Part shown: positions 24,179 to 33,031 of the stretch, in pieces
Layout of the letters: the number at the start of each line of letters is the position of its first letter
How positions within the stretch are numbered: position 1 is the first letter of the stretch
Program-made: the position numbers and the translations under genes
Notes under the pieces: generated by a model
What the model was told of the DNA's origin: nothing
Seen by the model: the letters and a program-made list of their open reading frames with translations, nothing else
Databases searched by the model: none
Origin: Deltaproteobacteria bacterium
Lineage (GTDB): Bacteria > Desulfobacterota > DSM-4660 > Desulfatiglandales > HGW-15
Direction of reading: 5' to 3'
Length of the DNA stretch: 35,332 nt
Assembly (NCBI GenBank): GCA_016930835.1
Contig: JAFGGA010000104.1
Coordinates: 1 to 35,332 of the forward strand

Positions 24179-25798
24179 ATGAGTAACCCTCAAGCACCGA
24201 CGTTTATATATCAAGATATTTTCCCCATTGGTGAAGATTCCACGGTGTACCGGCTTATCTCAAGTGAACATATTACCGTTAGTCGATTTGAAGACCAATC
24301 GATTACCCGGATCAGTCCGGAGGCATTAACCCTTCTCGCCGAGGAAGCCTTCAAGGACGTCTCCCACCTTTTACGATCATCTCATCTCCAACAAATGGCG
24401 GATATACTCAAGGACCCGGAGGCATCGAACAATGACCGGTACGTAGCCCTTGAAATGTTGAAGAACGCCGTGATCTCCGCTGAAGGCGTCTTTCCCATGT
24501 GTCAGGATACGGGAACGGCGATTGTGATCGGGAAAAAGGGGCAGGGGGTTTGGACGGGCTTCTCTGATGAAGAGGCCATATCGAGGGGTATCTTCAATGC
24601 CTATACAACCTTGAACCTTCGCTACTCACAAAATGCTCCCTTGACCATGTATGAAGAGAAAAATACAGGGTGTAATCTGCCGGCTCAGATCGATATCTAT
24701 GCGGATCAGGGCGATACCTATGAATTCCTCTTTATAGCCAAGGGAGGAGGCTCTTCCAACAAGACCTTCCTATATCAAGCCACGAAAACGGTTTTACAGC
24801 CCGATGCCTTATTGGATTTTTTGACGGATAAAATAAAAAACATAGGGACGGCGGCCTGCCCTCCTTATCACCTGGCGGTGGTTGTGGGCGGGACATCACC
24901 GGAAATGAACCTGAAAACCGTTAAACTGGCCTCGGCCGGTTACCTGGATTCTCTGCCCAAAACCGGGAACGCACTGGGACGAGCCTTTAGAGATAAGGAC
25001 TTGGAAGCAAAGTTGCTTGCTGTTTCTCGGGAGCTGGGCCTTGGGGCCCAGTTTGGGGGAAAGTATTTCTGCCTGGATACAAGGGTGATTCGACTGCCTC
25101 GGCATGGGGCCTCTTGTCCCATCGGTATAGGGGTTAGTTGTACGGCCCATCGGAATATCAAAGGAAAGATCACAAAAGAAGGTATATTCCTGGAGATGCT
25201 GGAGTCGGATCCAGCGAGATTTCTTCCTGAAACGATTCAAACCGATGAAGAGGCGGTCCATATCGATCTTGAACAACCCATGGGAAAGGTCCTTGAGATC
25301 CTGACCCAATACCCTGTGTCAACACGTCTTTTATTGTCGGGAAGAATTGTCGTGGCGAGGGACATCGCCCATGCCAAGTTAAAAGAACGTCTGGAGAAGG
25401 GCGAGGACCTCCCCGCCTACTTTAAAGATCATATTATTTATTATGCGGGCCCGGCCAAAACCCCAAAGGGATACGCCTCGGGAAGCTTCGGCCCGACCAC
25501 GGCGGGACGCATGGACCCTTATGTGCCTCTGTTCCAAGCCCATGGCGGTTCCATGATCATGCTGGCCAAAGGAAACCGATCCAAAACCGTGACGGATTCA
25601 TGTAAGCGGCATGGGGGCTTTTATCTAGGTTCCATCGGTGGAGCCGCCGCCCGGTTGGGGAAGGAGTGCATAACCCATGTGGAAACCATTGAATACCCGG
25701 AGTGGGGTATGGAGGCCGTATTCATGATCACGGTCAAGGATTTTCCGGCCTTTATAATAGTGGATGATAAAGGGAATGATTTTTTTGAAATGGTTTAA
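24179..25798 (+). CDS. fumA: Fumarate hydratase, class I (iron-sulfur, single chain)
   Basis: A 539-residue oxygen-sensitive [4Fe-4S] fumarase that hydrates fumarate to malate. Alpha and beta parts are in one chain, as in E. coli FumA/FumB. The three cluster cysteines are Cys108 (FPMCQDTGT), Cys227 (ACPPYH) and Cys321 (GVSCTAH), each three residues later than FumA Cys105, Cys224 and Cys318. The C-terminal beta part contains [13 protein letters not shown]. It lies 86 bp after the carboxyltransferase gene, in line with the succinate-to-pyruvate branch. Start: ATG at 24179 with GGAG about 12 bp upstream, a rather long spacing. Confidence 0.95.
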   Translation: MSNPQAPTFIYQDIFPIGEDSTVYRLISSEHITVSRFEDQSITRISPEALTLLAEEAFKDVSHLLRSSHLQQMADILKDPEASNNDRYVALEMLKNAVISAEGVFPMCQDTGTAIVIGKKGQGVWTGFSDEEAISRGIFNAYTTLNLRYSQNAPLTMYEEKNTGCNLPAQIDIYADQGDTYEFLFIAKGGGSSNKTFLYQATKTVLQPDALLDFLTDKIKNIGTAACPPYHLAVVVGGTSPEMNLKTVKLASAGYLDSLPKTGNALGRAFRDKDLEAKLLAVSRELGLGAQFGGKYFCLDTRVIRLPRHGASCPIGIGVSCTAHRNIKGKITKEGIFLEMLESDPARFLPETIQTDEEAVHIDLEQPMGKVLEILTQYPVSTRLLLSGRIVVARDIAHAKLKERLEKGEDLPAYFKDHIIYYAGPAKTPKGYASGSFGPTTAGRMDPYVPLFQAHGGSMIMLAKGNRSKTVTDSCKRHGGFYLGSIGGAAARLGKECITHVETIEYPEWGMEAVFMITVKDFPAFIIVDDKGNDFFEMV

Positions 25799-25875
25799 AT
25801 CCAAAAAAACAGATGCTTCAAATCCCTCATTGTTTTGAAAACTTCCATAAGGTTGAAAGTGCTCCGATTTTATAT

Positions 25876-25904
25876 TTGAAAATAAATCTTTAATAACCTA
25901 TAGT
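25876..25904 (+). promoter_or_regulatory. Candidate sigma-70 promoter for the beta-oxidation genes
   Basis: TTGAAA (25876-25881) and TATAGT (25899-25904) are spaced by 17 bp, each with a single mismatch to consensus, about 74 bp upstream of the acetyl-CoA acetyltransferase start and within the 179-bp gap after fumarase. Confidence 0.5.
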
Positions 25905-25977
25905 CCGTGCGCGACCTACCCCTTCAAAAGGTGACGGCGAGGCGGGCGGTCTTTGCAAAACAAAGGAGAGCGAATCC

Positions 25978-27153
25978 ATGAAAGAAGCAGTGATTGTAAG
26001 TGCAGTCAGAACACCATTAGGCGCTTTTAATGGGGCCATAGGGAATATAGGTGCCACCAAATTGGGGGCGATCGTGATTGAAGAGGCCGTGAGGCGTGCA
26101 GGTATTGACAAGGAGGTTATTAACGAGGTCATTATGGGGCAAGTGCTCCCCTGTGGTTATGGCCAAAATCCAGGTAAGCAGGCCGCGGTTCAGGCTGGGA
26201 TGCCCTGGGAGGTGGAGACCATTACCATTAATAAAGTATGCGGATCCTCATTAAAAGCGGTCATGTTGGCTACTCAGGCTATCCAGGTGGGTGATGCGGA
26301 TGTGGTGGTAGCCGGTGGAATGGAGAGCATGAGCATGGCTCCATATTACCTGGATAAGGCCCGTTTCGGTTACAGGATGGGACCCGGCGCATTGGTCGAC
26401 CATATGGTCCACGACGGTCTTTGGGATATTGTAAATGATTTTCACATGGGTATATCCAATGAACTCTGCTCCGAAAAATACAATGTGAGTCGGGAAGATC
26501 AGGATCGGTTTGCGGTGGAGTCATATCGTAGGGCAACGGAAGCCATCAAGACCGGTAAATTCAAGGATGAAATCATTCCCATTGAGATCCCGCAACGAAA
26601 AGGGGACCCTGTTATTTTTGATACGGACGAATGCCCAAGAGAAACGAGCTACGAGGTTATGGCTAAAATGAAAGGTGCCTTTCAAAAAGACGGCAAAGGC
26701 ACCGCGGGCAATTCTTCTATTATCAGTGATGGTGCCGCGGCTGTTGTAGTGATGTCACGGGATAAGGCGGAGGCCCTGGGTTGTAAAATCCTGGCGACCA
26801 TTGGCGCCCAGGCATCTTACGGTATTGACATGAAATATGTGCTGGTGGCCCCCATTTGGGCTATCCCAAAATGTTTGAAAAAGGAGGGGATCACGCTGGA
26901 TGACGTGGACTTGTTTGAGATCAATGAAGCATTCAGCGGATCTTCGGTGGCCATTATACGGGAACTCAAATTGGATGCCGATAAGGTGAATGTGAATGGT
27001 GGGGCCGTGGCTCTCGGACATCCTATTGGTGCCAGCGGGTGTCGCGTCCTGGTGACATTACTCTATGAAATGATTCGCCAGGACAAGAAAATCGGTCTGG
27101 CCTGCCTCTGTCTGGGCGGCGGAGAGGCCGTGGCGATGGTGGTGAAGAGGTAA
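25978..27153 (+). CDS. Acetyl-CoA C-acetyltransferase (classical thiolase)
   Basis: A 391-residue degradative/biosynthetic thiolase. All three classical sites are present: the nucleophile in [11 protein letters not shown] (about Cys88), [10 protein letters not shown] with the His (near 347), and CLCLGGGEA with the proton-transfer Cys near 377. It condenses two acetyl-CoA or cleaves acetoacetyl-CoA. AAGGAGA gives a good start at 25978. In contrast with the three SCP-x-type proteins of region 1 this one is textbook. It begins a co-directional group with 3-hydroxybutyryl-CoA dehydrogenase, acyl-CoA dehydrogenase and ETF. Confidence 0.95.
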   Translation: MKEAVIVSAVRTPLGAFNGAIGNIGATKLGAIVIEEAVRRAGIDKEVINEVIMGQVLPCGYGQNPGKQAAVQAGMPWEVETITINKVCGSSLKAVMLATQAIQVGDADVVVAGGMESMSMAPYYLDKARFGYRMGPGALVDHMVHDGLWDIVNDFHMGISNELCSEKYNVSREDQDRFAVESYRRATEAIKTGKFKDEIIPIEIPQRKGDPVIFDTDECPRETSYEVMAKMKGAFQKDGKGTAGNSSIISDGAAAVVVMSRDKAEALGCKILATIGAQASYGIDMKYVLVAPIWAIPKCLKKEGITLDDVDLFEINEAFSGSSVAIIRELKLDADKVNVNGGAVALGHPIGASGCRVLVTLLYEMIRQDKKIGLACLCLGGGEAVAMVVKR

Positions 27154-27261
27154 GAGGCGCAGGGCTGAACGCCATCGATATTCAAAAATCATTTCAAACC
27201 TTGAGCCTTATGACTTGAATCTTAAGCCTTTCCATGTGTCACTTTTAGCGGATGAACAAAC

Positions 27262-27280
27262 GTTCCCAAAGACTGGGAAC
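27262..27280. promoter_or_regulatory. Perfect inverted repeat upstream of hbd
   Basis: GTTCCCA and TGGGAAC flank a 5-base AAGAC spacer, ending 42 bp before the dehydrogenase ATG. It is a candidate operator for a dimeric regulator or a small RNA hairpin. It is not followed by a T run, so a terminator is unlikely. Confidence 0.4.
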
Positions 27281-27322
27281 TTGCTACTTAATCTAAAAAT
27301 ATCTAAGTAAATGGAGGTAACA

Positions 27323-28174
27323 ATGGAAATTAAAACTTTTGGTGTGATTGGTGCCGGTCAAATGGGAAACGGGATTGCACAAGTTGTGGCCATGAGCGGA
27401 CTGAATGTCATCATGAATGATATCAGACAGGAATTTGTTGAAAAGGGAGTCAAGGCCATTACTAAAAATCTTGACCGCAGTGTGGACAAGGGCAAGATGT
27501 CCAAAGAAGACAGGGACGCCGTATTGGGCAGGATCAAGACCAGCGTGGATATCAAAGATATGGCCGATGTAGACTTTGCCGTTGAGGCGGCCACAGAAAA
27601 CGAACCCTTAAAATTCCAGATATTTAAAAATTTGGATGAGACCTGCCGCCCTGAAGTCATCTTGGCGACCAATACGTCTTCCATTCCCATCGGGCGCATC
27701 GCCTTCCAGACCAAGCGGCCGGAAAAGGTGATCGGTATGCACTTTATGAACCCGGTTCCGGTTATGAAACTGGTGGAAGTCATCCGTGGCTTGGCCACAT
27801 CCGACGAAACCTTTAACGTGACATGGGAGCTTGCGGAAAAATTCGGCAAAACCCCGGCACTGGCCAATGATTACCCCGGTTTTATTGCCAACCGGATCCT
27901 TATGCCGATGATCAATGAGGCCATATTTTGCCTGTATCAAAGTGTCGGGACAAAGGAAGATATTGATACGGTCATGAGGTTGGGCGCTAATCACCCCATG
28001 GGACCGTTGACTCTAGCGGATCTGATAGGGCTGGATACATGCCTTGCCATTATGGAAACCCTTTACGATGGTTTTAAAGATTCAAAATATCGGCCCTGCC
28101 CCCTGCTCAGAAAATATGTGGAGGCCGGATGGCTGGGTCGCAAAACCGGACGGGGCTTTTATACATATGACTAA
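27323..28174 (+). CDS. hbd: 3-hydroxybutyryl-CoA dehydrogenase
   Basis: A 283-residue NAD(P)-dependent 3-hydroxyacyl-CoA dehydrogenase interconverting acetoacetyl-CoA and 3-hydroxybutyryl-CoA. The dinucleotide loop GAGQMG is at residues 10-15 and the active-site His lies in GMHFMNPVPVMKLVE (about 137-151). The C-terminal dimerization domain ends KTGRGFYTYD, and the length equals clostridial Hbd proteins. The ATG at 27323 follows GGAGG; an ATG 12 bp upstream overlaps that site. It follows the thiolase, consistent with the last steps of butyryl-CoA oxidation. No enoyl-CoA hydratase is present between it and the acyl-CoA dehydrogenase. Confidence 0.95.
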   Translation: MEIKTFGVIGAGQMGNGIAQVVAMSGLNVIMNDIRQEFVEKGVKAITKNLDRSVDKGKMSKEDRDAVLGRIKTSVDIKDMADVDFAVEAATENEPLKFQIFKNLDETCRPEVILATNTSSIPIGRIAFQTKRPEKVIGMHFMNPVPVMKLVEVIRGLATSDETFNVTWELAEKFGKTPALANDYPGFIANRILMPMINEAIFCLYQSVGTKEDIDTVMRLGANHPMGPLTLADLIGLDTCLAIMETLYDGFKDSKYRPCPLLRKYVEAGWLGRKTGRGFYTYD

Positions 28175-28239
28175 CAAAGAATTCCATTGTTTTAAAATCA
28201 GTGTCTAAAAACATTGGAGTAAAACAGGTGAATCAATGC

Positions 28240-28303
28240 GGCGCAAGGCGTATGGCAAAGGGCACAAGGTTTTTTCATCCCCTTGCGCCCTGCGCCTTGT
28301 GCC
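28240..28303. repeat. Long imperfect hairpin between hbd and acyl-CoA dehydrogenase
   Basis: Outer arms GGCGCAAGGCGTA and TGCGCCTTGTGCC (11 of 13 paired) and inner arms GGGCACAAGG and CCTTGCGCCC (9 of 10 paired) surround a TTTTTTCATCC-type loop. It lies in the 183-bp gap and could separate transcription or protect RNA ends. Confidence 0.6.
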
Positions 28304-28357
28304 TCTCTATCATTATTGAAATCTGAGAAAACACCAAAACTTTAAAAAATCTTTAAT

Positions 28358-29503
28358 ATGTCTTTTTTGACGACCAAACACACCCTGGTTCGTCGTTCGG
28401 TCCGTGCCTTCTGCGAACGGGAACTCCAGCCAATTGCCAAAGAACTTGATATCGAGGCCCGATTTCCATGGGACGTGGTGGAGAAAATGGGAAAATTGGG
28501 CTATTTCGGAATCCAGGTTCCAGCGGCCTTATCCGGAGCGGCCATGGATTCGGTGAGCTATTGTATCGTAATAGAAGAGATATCCAGGGCATGCGCGGGT
28601 TTGGGACTGTGCGTGACCGTCCATAACAGCGTGGGGGTCTATCCGTTGGTGGCCTTCGGGACGGAAGAACAAAAGCAAAAATGGGTCCCTCCCCTAGCCA
28701 AAGGAGAAAGGATCGGGGCCTTTTGTTTGACCGAACCCAATGTCGGCTCTGATGCCTCAGCGGTCGAATCCACAGCCATTCGCGACGGAGACCATTATAT
28801 CGTGAACGCCAACAAGGTGCTCGTTACTAATGGCGCCGTGGCGGATACATGTCTGATGTTTGTCAAAACCGATCCTGCCGCCGGGCATCGAGGACTTAGT
28901 GTCATTGTGGCGGAGCGGGGCATGCAGGGCTTTATCATCGGCGATCTTGAGGACCTCTCCGGCAATCGTGCCAACGCGGTATCTTCCATCAGGCTTACGG
29001 ATTGTCGCATCCCGGTCAGCCATCTTTTAGGCAAAGAAGGGATGGGCATGAAGATCGGCCTCGCGGCCCTGGACACTGGCCGGATCGGGATTGCGGCCCA
29101 AGCTTTAGGGATCGCCCAGGCCGCGATGGAAGAAGGGATTCGTTATGCCCAACAACGCCGTCAGTTTGGCGTGCCGATCTCGAGGCATCAGGCTGTTCAG
29201 ATGATGATCGCGGATATGGCCACCAAGGTGGATGCGGCGCGTCTATTGGTTTATCGAGCCGCGGCCCAGAGGGACAGCGGTGGACCGTTTTCCAAGGAAT
29301 CGGCCATGGCCAAGTTATTTGCATCGGAGATTGCCAGCGAGGTGGCGGACATGGCCGTCCAGATCCATGGTGGGTACGGCTATACCAAAGGTTATCCGGT
29401 TGAACGATATTATCGAGATGCGAGGATCACCCGCATCTATGAAGGAACCGCGGAGATTCATCGTATCGTCATCGCGAGAAGCGTTTTGGAGGAATATAAA
29501 TAA
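28358..29503 (+). CDS. Short-chain acyl-CoA dehydrogenase (butyryl-CoA dehydrogenase type)
   Basis: A 381-residue acyl-CoA dehydrogenase with the standard catalytic Glu362 in RIYEGTAEIHR, unlike the other family member at 9307-10452. Further landmarks are CLTEPNVGSDASAVES (near 126-141), QRRQFGVPISRHQAVQ and GGYGYTKGYPVERYYRDA. It should oxidize butyryl-CoA or a similar short acyl-CoA and give electrons to the ETF encoded next to it. The first residues are a little shorter than usual (MSFLTTKHTLVRRSV), and no Shine-Dalgarno sequence is evident before the ATG at 28358, so the start is less certain. Confidence 0.93.
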   Translation: MSFLTTKHTLVRRSVRAFCERELQPIAKELDIEARFPWDVVEKMGKLGYFGIQVPAALSGAAMDSVSYCIVIEEISRACAGLGLCVTVHNSVGVYPLVAFGTEEQKQKWVPPLAKGERIGAFCLTEPNVGSDASAVESTAIRDGDHYIVNANKVLVTNGAVADTCLMFVKTDPAAGHRGLSVIVAERGMQGFIIGDLEDLSGNRANAVSSIRLTDCRIPVSHLLGKEGMGMKIGLAALDTGRIGIAAQALGIAQAAMEEGIRYAQQRRQFGVPISRHQAVQMMIADMATKVDAARLLVYRAAAQRDSGGPFSKESAMAKLFASEIASEVADMAVQIHGGYGYTKGYPVERYYRDARITRIYEGTAEIHRIVIARSVLEEYK

Positions 29504-29560
29504 CGGTACAAGGTATATGGTGTGCGGTTAAACTCATGTCAATTCAGATCTTTGCCAAAG

Positions 29561-29588
29561 ACCTTATACCGTACACCTTATACCGTAC
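29561..29588. repeat. Tandem 14-bp repeat, two units
   Basis: ACCTTATACCGTAC occurs twice head to tail, and a related inverted sequence (GGTACAAGGTATATGGTGTGCGG) lies at 29505-29527. The whole can fold into an imperfect stem. It lies in the gap between the dehydrogenase and ETF beta genes. Confidence 0.6.
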
Positions 29589-29650
29589 ACCCTGCATTTT
29601 TCGAAGTGAAATCATTAATTGAGTTGGAGAACATTCTTCAAGGAAATTTT

Positions 29651-30427
29651 ATGCCCCTCAACATCATCATTTGCATCAAGGCAGTGGTCTTGGAAGCACC
29701 GGACGGCAAGGTGATTCGAACGTCTGAGACGTGCGCGTTAAACCCCTTTGACCGGCCTGCTATCGAGATGGCCATAAGATTACGCGATGAGGCGGGCGGC
29801 ACGGTTACGGCAGTTTCCATGGGCCCGGAGTCTGGTTCATTAGCCCTGTATGAGGCCTTGGCCATGGGTGTAGATCATGTTGTTTTGGTATCCGATCCAT
29901 CTTTGGCCGGCTCCGATACCTTCGCTACATCAACCGTCCTGAGTGCGGCTATTCGGAAGCTCGCCCCTTTTGACCTTCTCCTTTTCGGCACCCGGACATC
30001 GGATAGTGATACTGGGCAAGTGGGTCCTCAAACCTCCGTCCTGCTGGATATCCCCCTGGTAACCGGGGTGACTGCTGTTACACGGAAAAAAGCCAATTTC
30101 ATCGTTGAACGTAAGATCGATGAATTTATTGAAGAATATGAGGTCGCCTTACCGGGGGCCTTGACCATCCACGCGAGCGCCTTGCAGCCAAGGGATGCGT
30201 CCTTGATGGGTCTCGAGACGGCCTATGGACAGGAGCAATTTACACTCATGACCTTAAAAGATCTGGATATCCTGGCTGAACAGGTTGGTGATAACGGCTC
30301 ACCCACAAAGATTATCAATATGCAACGAATACAGAAAAAACGAAAGTGCGAGATGATTCAAGGATCAGTGGAAGAACAAGCTGAAGAACTGGTCCGACGA
30401 CTCAAAGAAGCCGGGCATATTGGATGA
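29651..30427 (+). CDS. etfB: Electron transfer flavoprotein beta subunit
   Basis: A 258-residue ETF beta subunit that accepts electrons from acyl-CoA dehydrogenases together with the alpha subunit. It opens PLNIIICIKAV, and the AMP/FAD-binding region shows GTRTSDSDTGQVGPQTSVLLDIPLVTGV (about 117-144). The C-terminal half has EYEVALPGALTIHASALQPRDASLMGLETA, typical of ETF beta. I start at the ATG at 29651, preceded by AAGGAA; the open frame extends 129 bp further upstream, but that part is repeat sequence. It lies 28 bp from the repeat and about 206 bp before the alpha-subunit fusion gene. Confidence 0.92.
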   Translation: MPLNIIICIKAVVLEAPDGKVIRTSETCALNPFDRPAIEMAIRLRDEAGGTVTAVSMGPESGSLALYEALAMGVDHVVLVSDPSLAGSDTFATSTVLSAAIRKLAPFDLLLFGTRTSDSDTGQVGPQTSVLLDIPLVTGVTAVTRKKANFIVERKIDEFIEEYEVALPGALTIHASALQPRDASLMGLETAYGQEQFTLMTLKDLDILAEQVGDNGSPTKIINMQRIQKKRKCEMIQGSVEEQAEELVRRLKEAGHIG

Positions 30428-30496
30428 GTCTTGTGGAAAGGTCTAAGAAAATTTCAAATGGGTTATCAATTAATGAGTGAGCATTTATTATCCCGT

Positions 30497-30570
30497 GCTA
30501 TCAGCCATCAGCAGTCAGCTGAAACCTTTAAAATAATTATTTGGCTGATGGCTGACCGCTAAATGCTTCA
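30497..30570. repeat. Intergenic palindromic repeat, family with 34097-34171, copy 1
   Basis: It begins GCTATCAGCCATCAGCA and ends TTTGGCTGATGGCTGACCGCT. CAGCCATCAG and CTGATGGCTG form the stem around an AT-rich loop. A diverged copy with the same ends occurs at 34097-34171. It lies between the two ETF genes. Confidence 0.6.
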
Positions 30571-30633
30571 TTTATCAACCGCTCATTTGAGGATGGATAC
30601 TGCTGACCTTGTTGCTTTGATGAGATACATAGA

Positions 30634-32223
30634 ATGACTAAACCATTTAACAACGACATCTGGGTATATATTGATCAAAGAAATCGGAAGCACCTTGACC
30701 TCTGTCTCCATTTACTCGCTGCGGCCCGCAATTTGGCGGAGCCGTTAAAATCAAAGGCAACGGCGATTCTTTTGGGTTTATCACCGGAATATCCGAATAT
30801 CAATGATACGGCCGAGGCCTGCCTTGCCCAAGGTGCGGATCACGTCTTGATCGTTGACCAATCTGAATTGAATACCCAGAGAACCGATATCCATGCCCAG
30901 GCCCTCTTTCAGATCATTCAACAAAAAGTCCCGCGAGCCGTTCTTTTTGCGTTATCCGATTTCAGCAGAGAGATAGCCGCTCGCACCGCATGCATGTGTC
31001 ATGCGGGTCTTATCGCCGATTGCGTCACCCTTCAGGTGGAAGGTGGACAAATCAAGGCAGGCTGCCCGTCCTGGGGCGGTGAGATCATGGCTGAATTGGG
31101 CTTTTCCGATCCCACTCAAACAGGATTCGCGACCGTTCAGCCTCATGCATTTCAGAAGAGTGAGGTGCGCGGAACACCAGGGACCGTTGAAAAGATATCG
31201 GTTCAAGACATGCCAGTCTCGCAAAAATTAAAATGCCTGTCTTCCTCAGAAGCCGCGGTGGATCACCAAAAATTGGAAGAGGCCGAGATCGTTGTCGTGG
31301 GCGGGGCCGGCTTGGGAAACGCCGATGGGTTTGCTTTGGTCCGCCAGCTGGCCGCGGCCATGGGTGGAGAAGTGGGTGCAACGCGACCGCCGGTGGTCTA
31401 CCACTGGGTGGATGAAGAACGACTGATCGGACAGACCGGCAAGACCGTTCGACCAGGTCTTTTGATCTCCGTTGGTACATCCGGTGCGATCCAGTACACG
31501 GTCGGCATCACGGAATCAAAAACCATTGTCGCTGTTGATCGTAATCCCAACACCCCGATCTTCCACATAGCGGATTTTGGAATTGTTGCCGACGCCAAGT
31601 CCTTTCTGCCGCCCCTAATTGCCCGGGTGAAACAGGTCGTGATGCGTGACCTCGCCGATGCCTTGAGTGGGGAAAAGACCAATGGAGCAGGAAGTGGATT
31701 TGGTCAAAAACTAAAAAAGCTGAGGGAATCACACGGATGGACCATTGAAGAACTCGCCCAGCATACAGGTCAGTCTCCGGAATCGATTCAACAGGTTGAA
31801 AAAGATGAGGTGGTCCCATCCGTCAGCTTTTTGCTCAGACTATCCAAGGCCTTAAAGATTGATCCCGGCACGTTTTTACATGATGAAGAGAAAGCCGCCA
31901 TCAGAGATCAACGGGCCCAGGCCTTTATCAAACGAACCAAGAACTATTATTACCAGACCCTGACCCCAGGTGCTGAAAATGAGCACTTGCGCGGCTTCAT
32001 GATCACCATTGAGCCCAACCAGGTCCATAAGCCAGTGGCCTACAAACATGAAGGAGAGGAGTTTATCTATGTCATGGAAGGGGATTTGGAACTTACCCTG
32101 GACAACAAAAAGAACCACCTTCGACCCGGCGAATCCAAGCACTTTAATTCCGAAACACCCCACAAGCTCAAAAACCTCGGAAATCAAACCACCCGTTGCC
32201 TGGTGGTACTTTACACGCCCTGA
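30634..32223 (+). CDS. etfA: ETF alpha subunit fused to XRE helix-turn-helix and cupin domains
   Basis: One uninterrupted 529-residue frame. Residues 1 to about 335 are an ETF alpha subunit: the N-terminal ETF domain, then the FAD domain with VVGGAGLG (221-228), LIGQTGKTVRPGLLISVGTSGAIQ (264-287) and PIFHIADFGIVAD (308-320). After a flexible linker (about 340-355, GEKTNGAGSG) comes an XRE-type helix-turn-helix (about 356-411: KLKKLRESHGWTIEELAQHTG..). Residues about 437-527 are a small cupin with HEGEEFIYVMEG (472-483) and PHKLKN (509-514). Stand-alone ETF alpha is about 320-340 residues, so the whole C-terminal 190 residues is extra and has the layout of an XRE-cupin transcription regulator. 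The FAD-binding signatures look intact. The DNA-binding part may regulate these same genes, or may have become a structural module. The ribosome binding site is weak. Confidence 0.9.
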   Translation: MTKPFNNDIWVYIDQRNRKHLDLCLHLLAAARNLAEPLKSKATAILLGLSPEYPNINDTAEACLAQGADHVLIVDQSELNTQRTDIHAQALFQIIQQKVPRAVLFALSDFSREIAARTACMCHAGLIADCVTLQVEGGQIKAGCPSWGGEIMAELGFSDPTQTGFATVQPHAFQKSEVRGTPGTVEKISVQDMPVSQKLKCLSSSEAAVDHQKLEEAEIVVVGGAGLGNADGFALVRQLAAAMGGEVGATRPPVVYHWVDEERLIGQTGKTVRPGLLISVGTSGAIQYTVGITESKTIVAVDRNPNTPIFHIADFGIVADAKSFLPPLIARVKQVVMRDLADALSGEKTNGAGSGFGQKLKKLRESHGWTIEELAQHTGQSPESIQQVEKDEVVPSVSFLLRLSKALKIDPGTFLHDEEKAAIRDQRAQAFIKRTKNYYYQTLTPGAENEHLRGFMITIEPNQVHKPVAYKHEGEEFIYVMEGDLELTLDNKKNHLRPGESKHFNSETPHKLKNLGNQTTRCLVVLYTP

Positions 32224-32247
32224 GCCTGAATCATTTTCCATTTCTAT

Positions 32248-32892
32248 TTAATAGCCCAGGTTCTCGCTGACCAGGACAACCGACACATCGATCAACATGG
32301 GTTTTCTATGAAGGATCACGGTTACATTGCAGATCCTTTGAGGGGAGTGACAATCGCTGCAAATGCCGGTCTCAACACAGGGCGGTTTGATATTGAGGTC
32401 CTTGGCCCGCAATGGCGCTGCCACCTCTTTGGCTCGCTTCATGGCGGAATCAAGATCCGTGGTGACCTTGTTCATGCCGGCGATGATGACAACTTTTTTA
32501 GGGCCAAAAATAGAAGCGGCGACCCGGTTACCAGCCCCATCTATATTGACAATCTCACCGGTGATGGAGATGGCATTGGCACTACAAAGAAAACAGTCGC
32601 AGCGACCTTGATTGAGTCGGTAACTCATGCTCTCTTCCTGGCTAAGGTCCCTCTTCCAGTGATCATATATGGTTTTCCCTATCGATTCGAGTTCATCCAC
32701 GATACCCAGGGATCGGACCGTGTCCGAACCGCCGACACCGAAGGTTTCATATCCTGAGATCATGTCCATGATGCCTTTTTTCGCCTCTTCCCCGGTTGGA
32801 AAAAAGTGGGCGTCAAAACCGTTCTTTTTCAATGCGCCCGTACATTTTTCCCCCAACTTTTCCCACAACCATATTTGATGATTGGTTCCCAT
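32248..32892 (-). CDS. LUD-domain protein (LutC/YkgG-like, cysteine-rich)
   Basis: A 214-residue LUD (DUF162) domain protein, the fold of the lactate-utilization LutC/YkgG proteins. The core NAISITGEIVNIDGAGNRVA (106-125) and FGPKKVVIIAGMNKV (129-143) are characteristic. Seven of its eight cysteines fall in two groups, CDCFLC (98-103) and a C-x5-C-x2-C-x6-C pattern (172, 178, 181, 188), which could bind a metal or Fe-S cluster. I start at the ATG at 32892 (GAGGT upstream); the open frame runs 213 bp further but through intergenic hairpins. It is convergent with the ETF alpha fusion gene, with 24 bp between stops, and downstream of the oxidoreductase genes on the same strand. A role in pyruvate/lactate redox metabolism is likely; the exact function is unknown. 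Confidence 0.82.
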   Translation of the reverse strand: MGTNHQIWLWEKLGEKCTGALKKNGFDAHFFPTGEEAKKGIMDMISGYETFGVGGSDTVRSLGIVDELESIGKTIYDHWKRDLSQEESMSYRLNQGRCDCFLCSANAISITGEIVNIDGAGNRVAASIFGPKKVVIIAGMNKVTTDLDSAMKRAKEVAAPLRAKDLNIKPPCVETGICSDCHSPQRICNVTVILHRKPMLIDVSVVLVSENLGY

Positions 32893-32980
32893 GTGTTTAC
32901 CTCGTAGTAGTTTAGCTATTTTGCAAATAGCAAAATTTTCCGGATGGAATACCCGGGAAAGAAAGGATTTTTCCCGGTAG

Positions 32981-33031
32981 GGTCGGGATTTATTCCCGAC
33001 CGTGACTTTCGGTGGGGTGTAAAACCCCACC
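32981..33031. repeat. Two adjacent perfect hairpins
   Basis: GGTCGGGA..TCCCGACC (32981-33001) and GGTGGGGT..ACCCCACC (33011-33031) each have an 8-bp perfect stem and a 5-base loop, 9 bp apart. They lie in the 240-bp gap between the LUD gene and porB, where they could terminate or process the transcript. Confidence 0.7.

Noticed and set aside
29522-29650. N-terminal extension of ETF beta by 43 residues
   Set aside because: The extra part is translated from tandem-repeat intergenic DNA. ETF beta proteins begin at the residues encoded from 29651, which has AAGGAA upstream.
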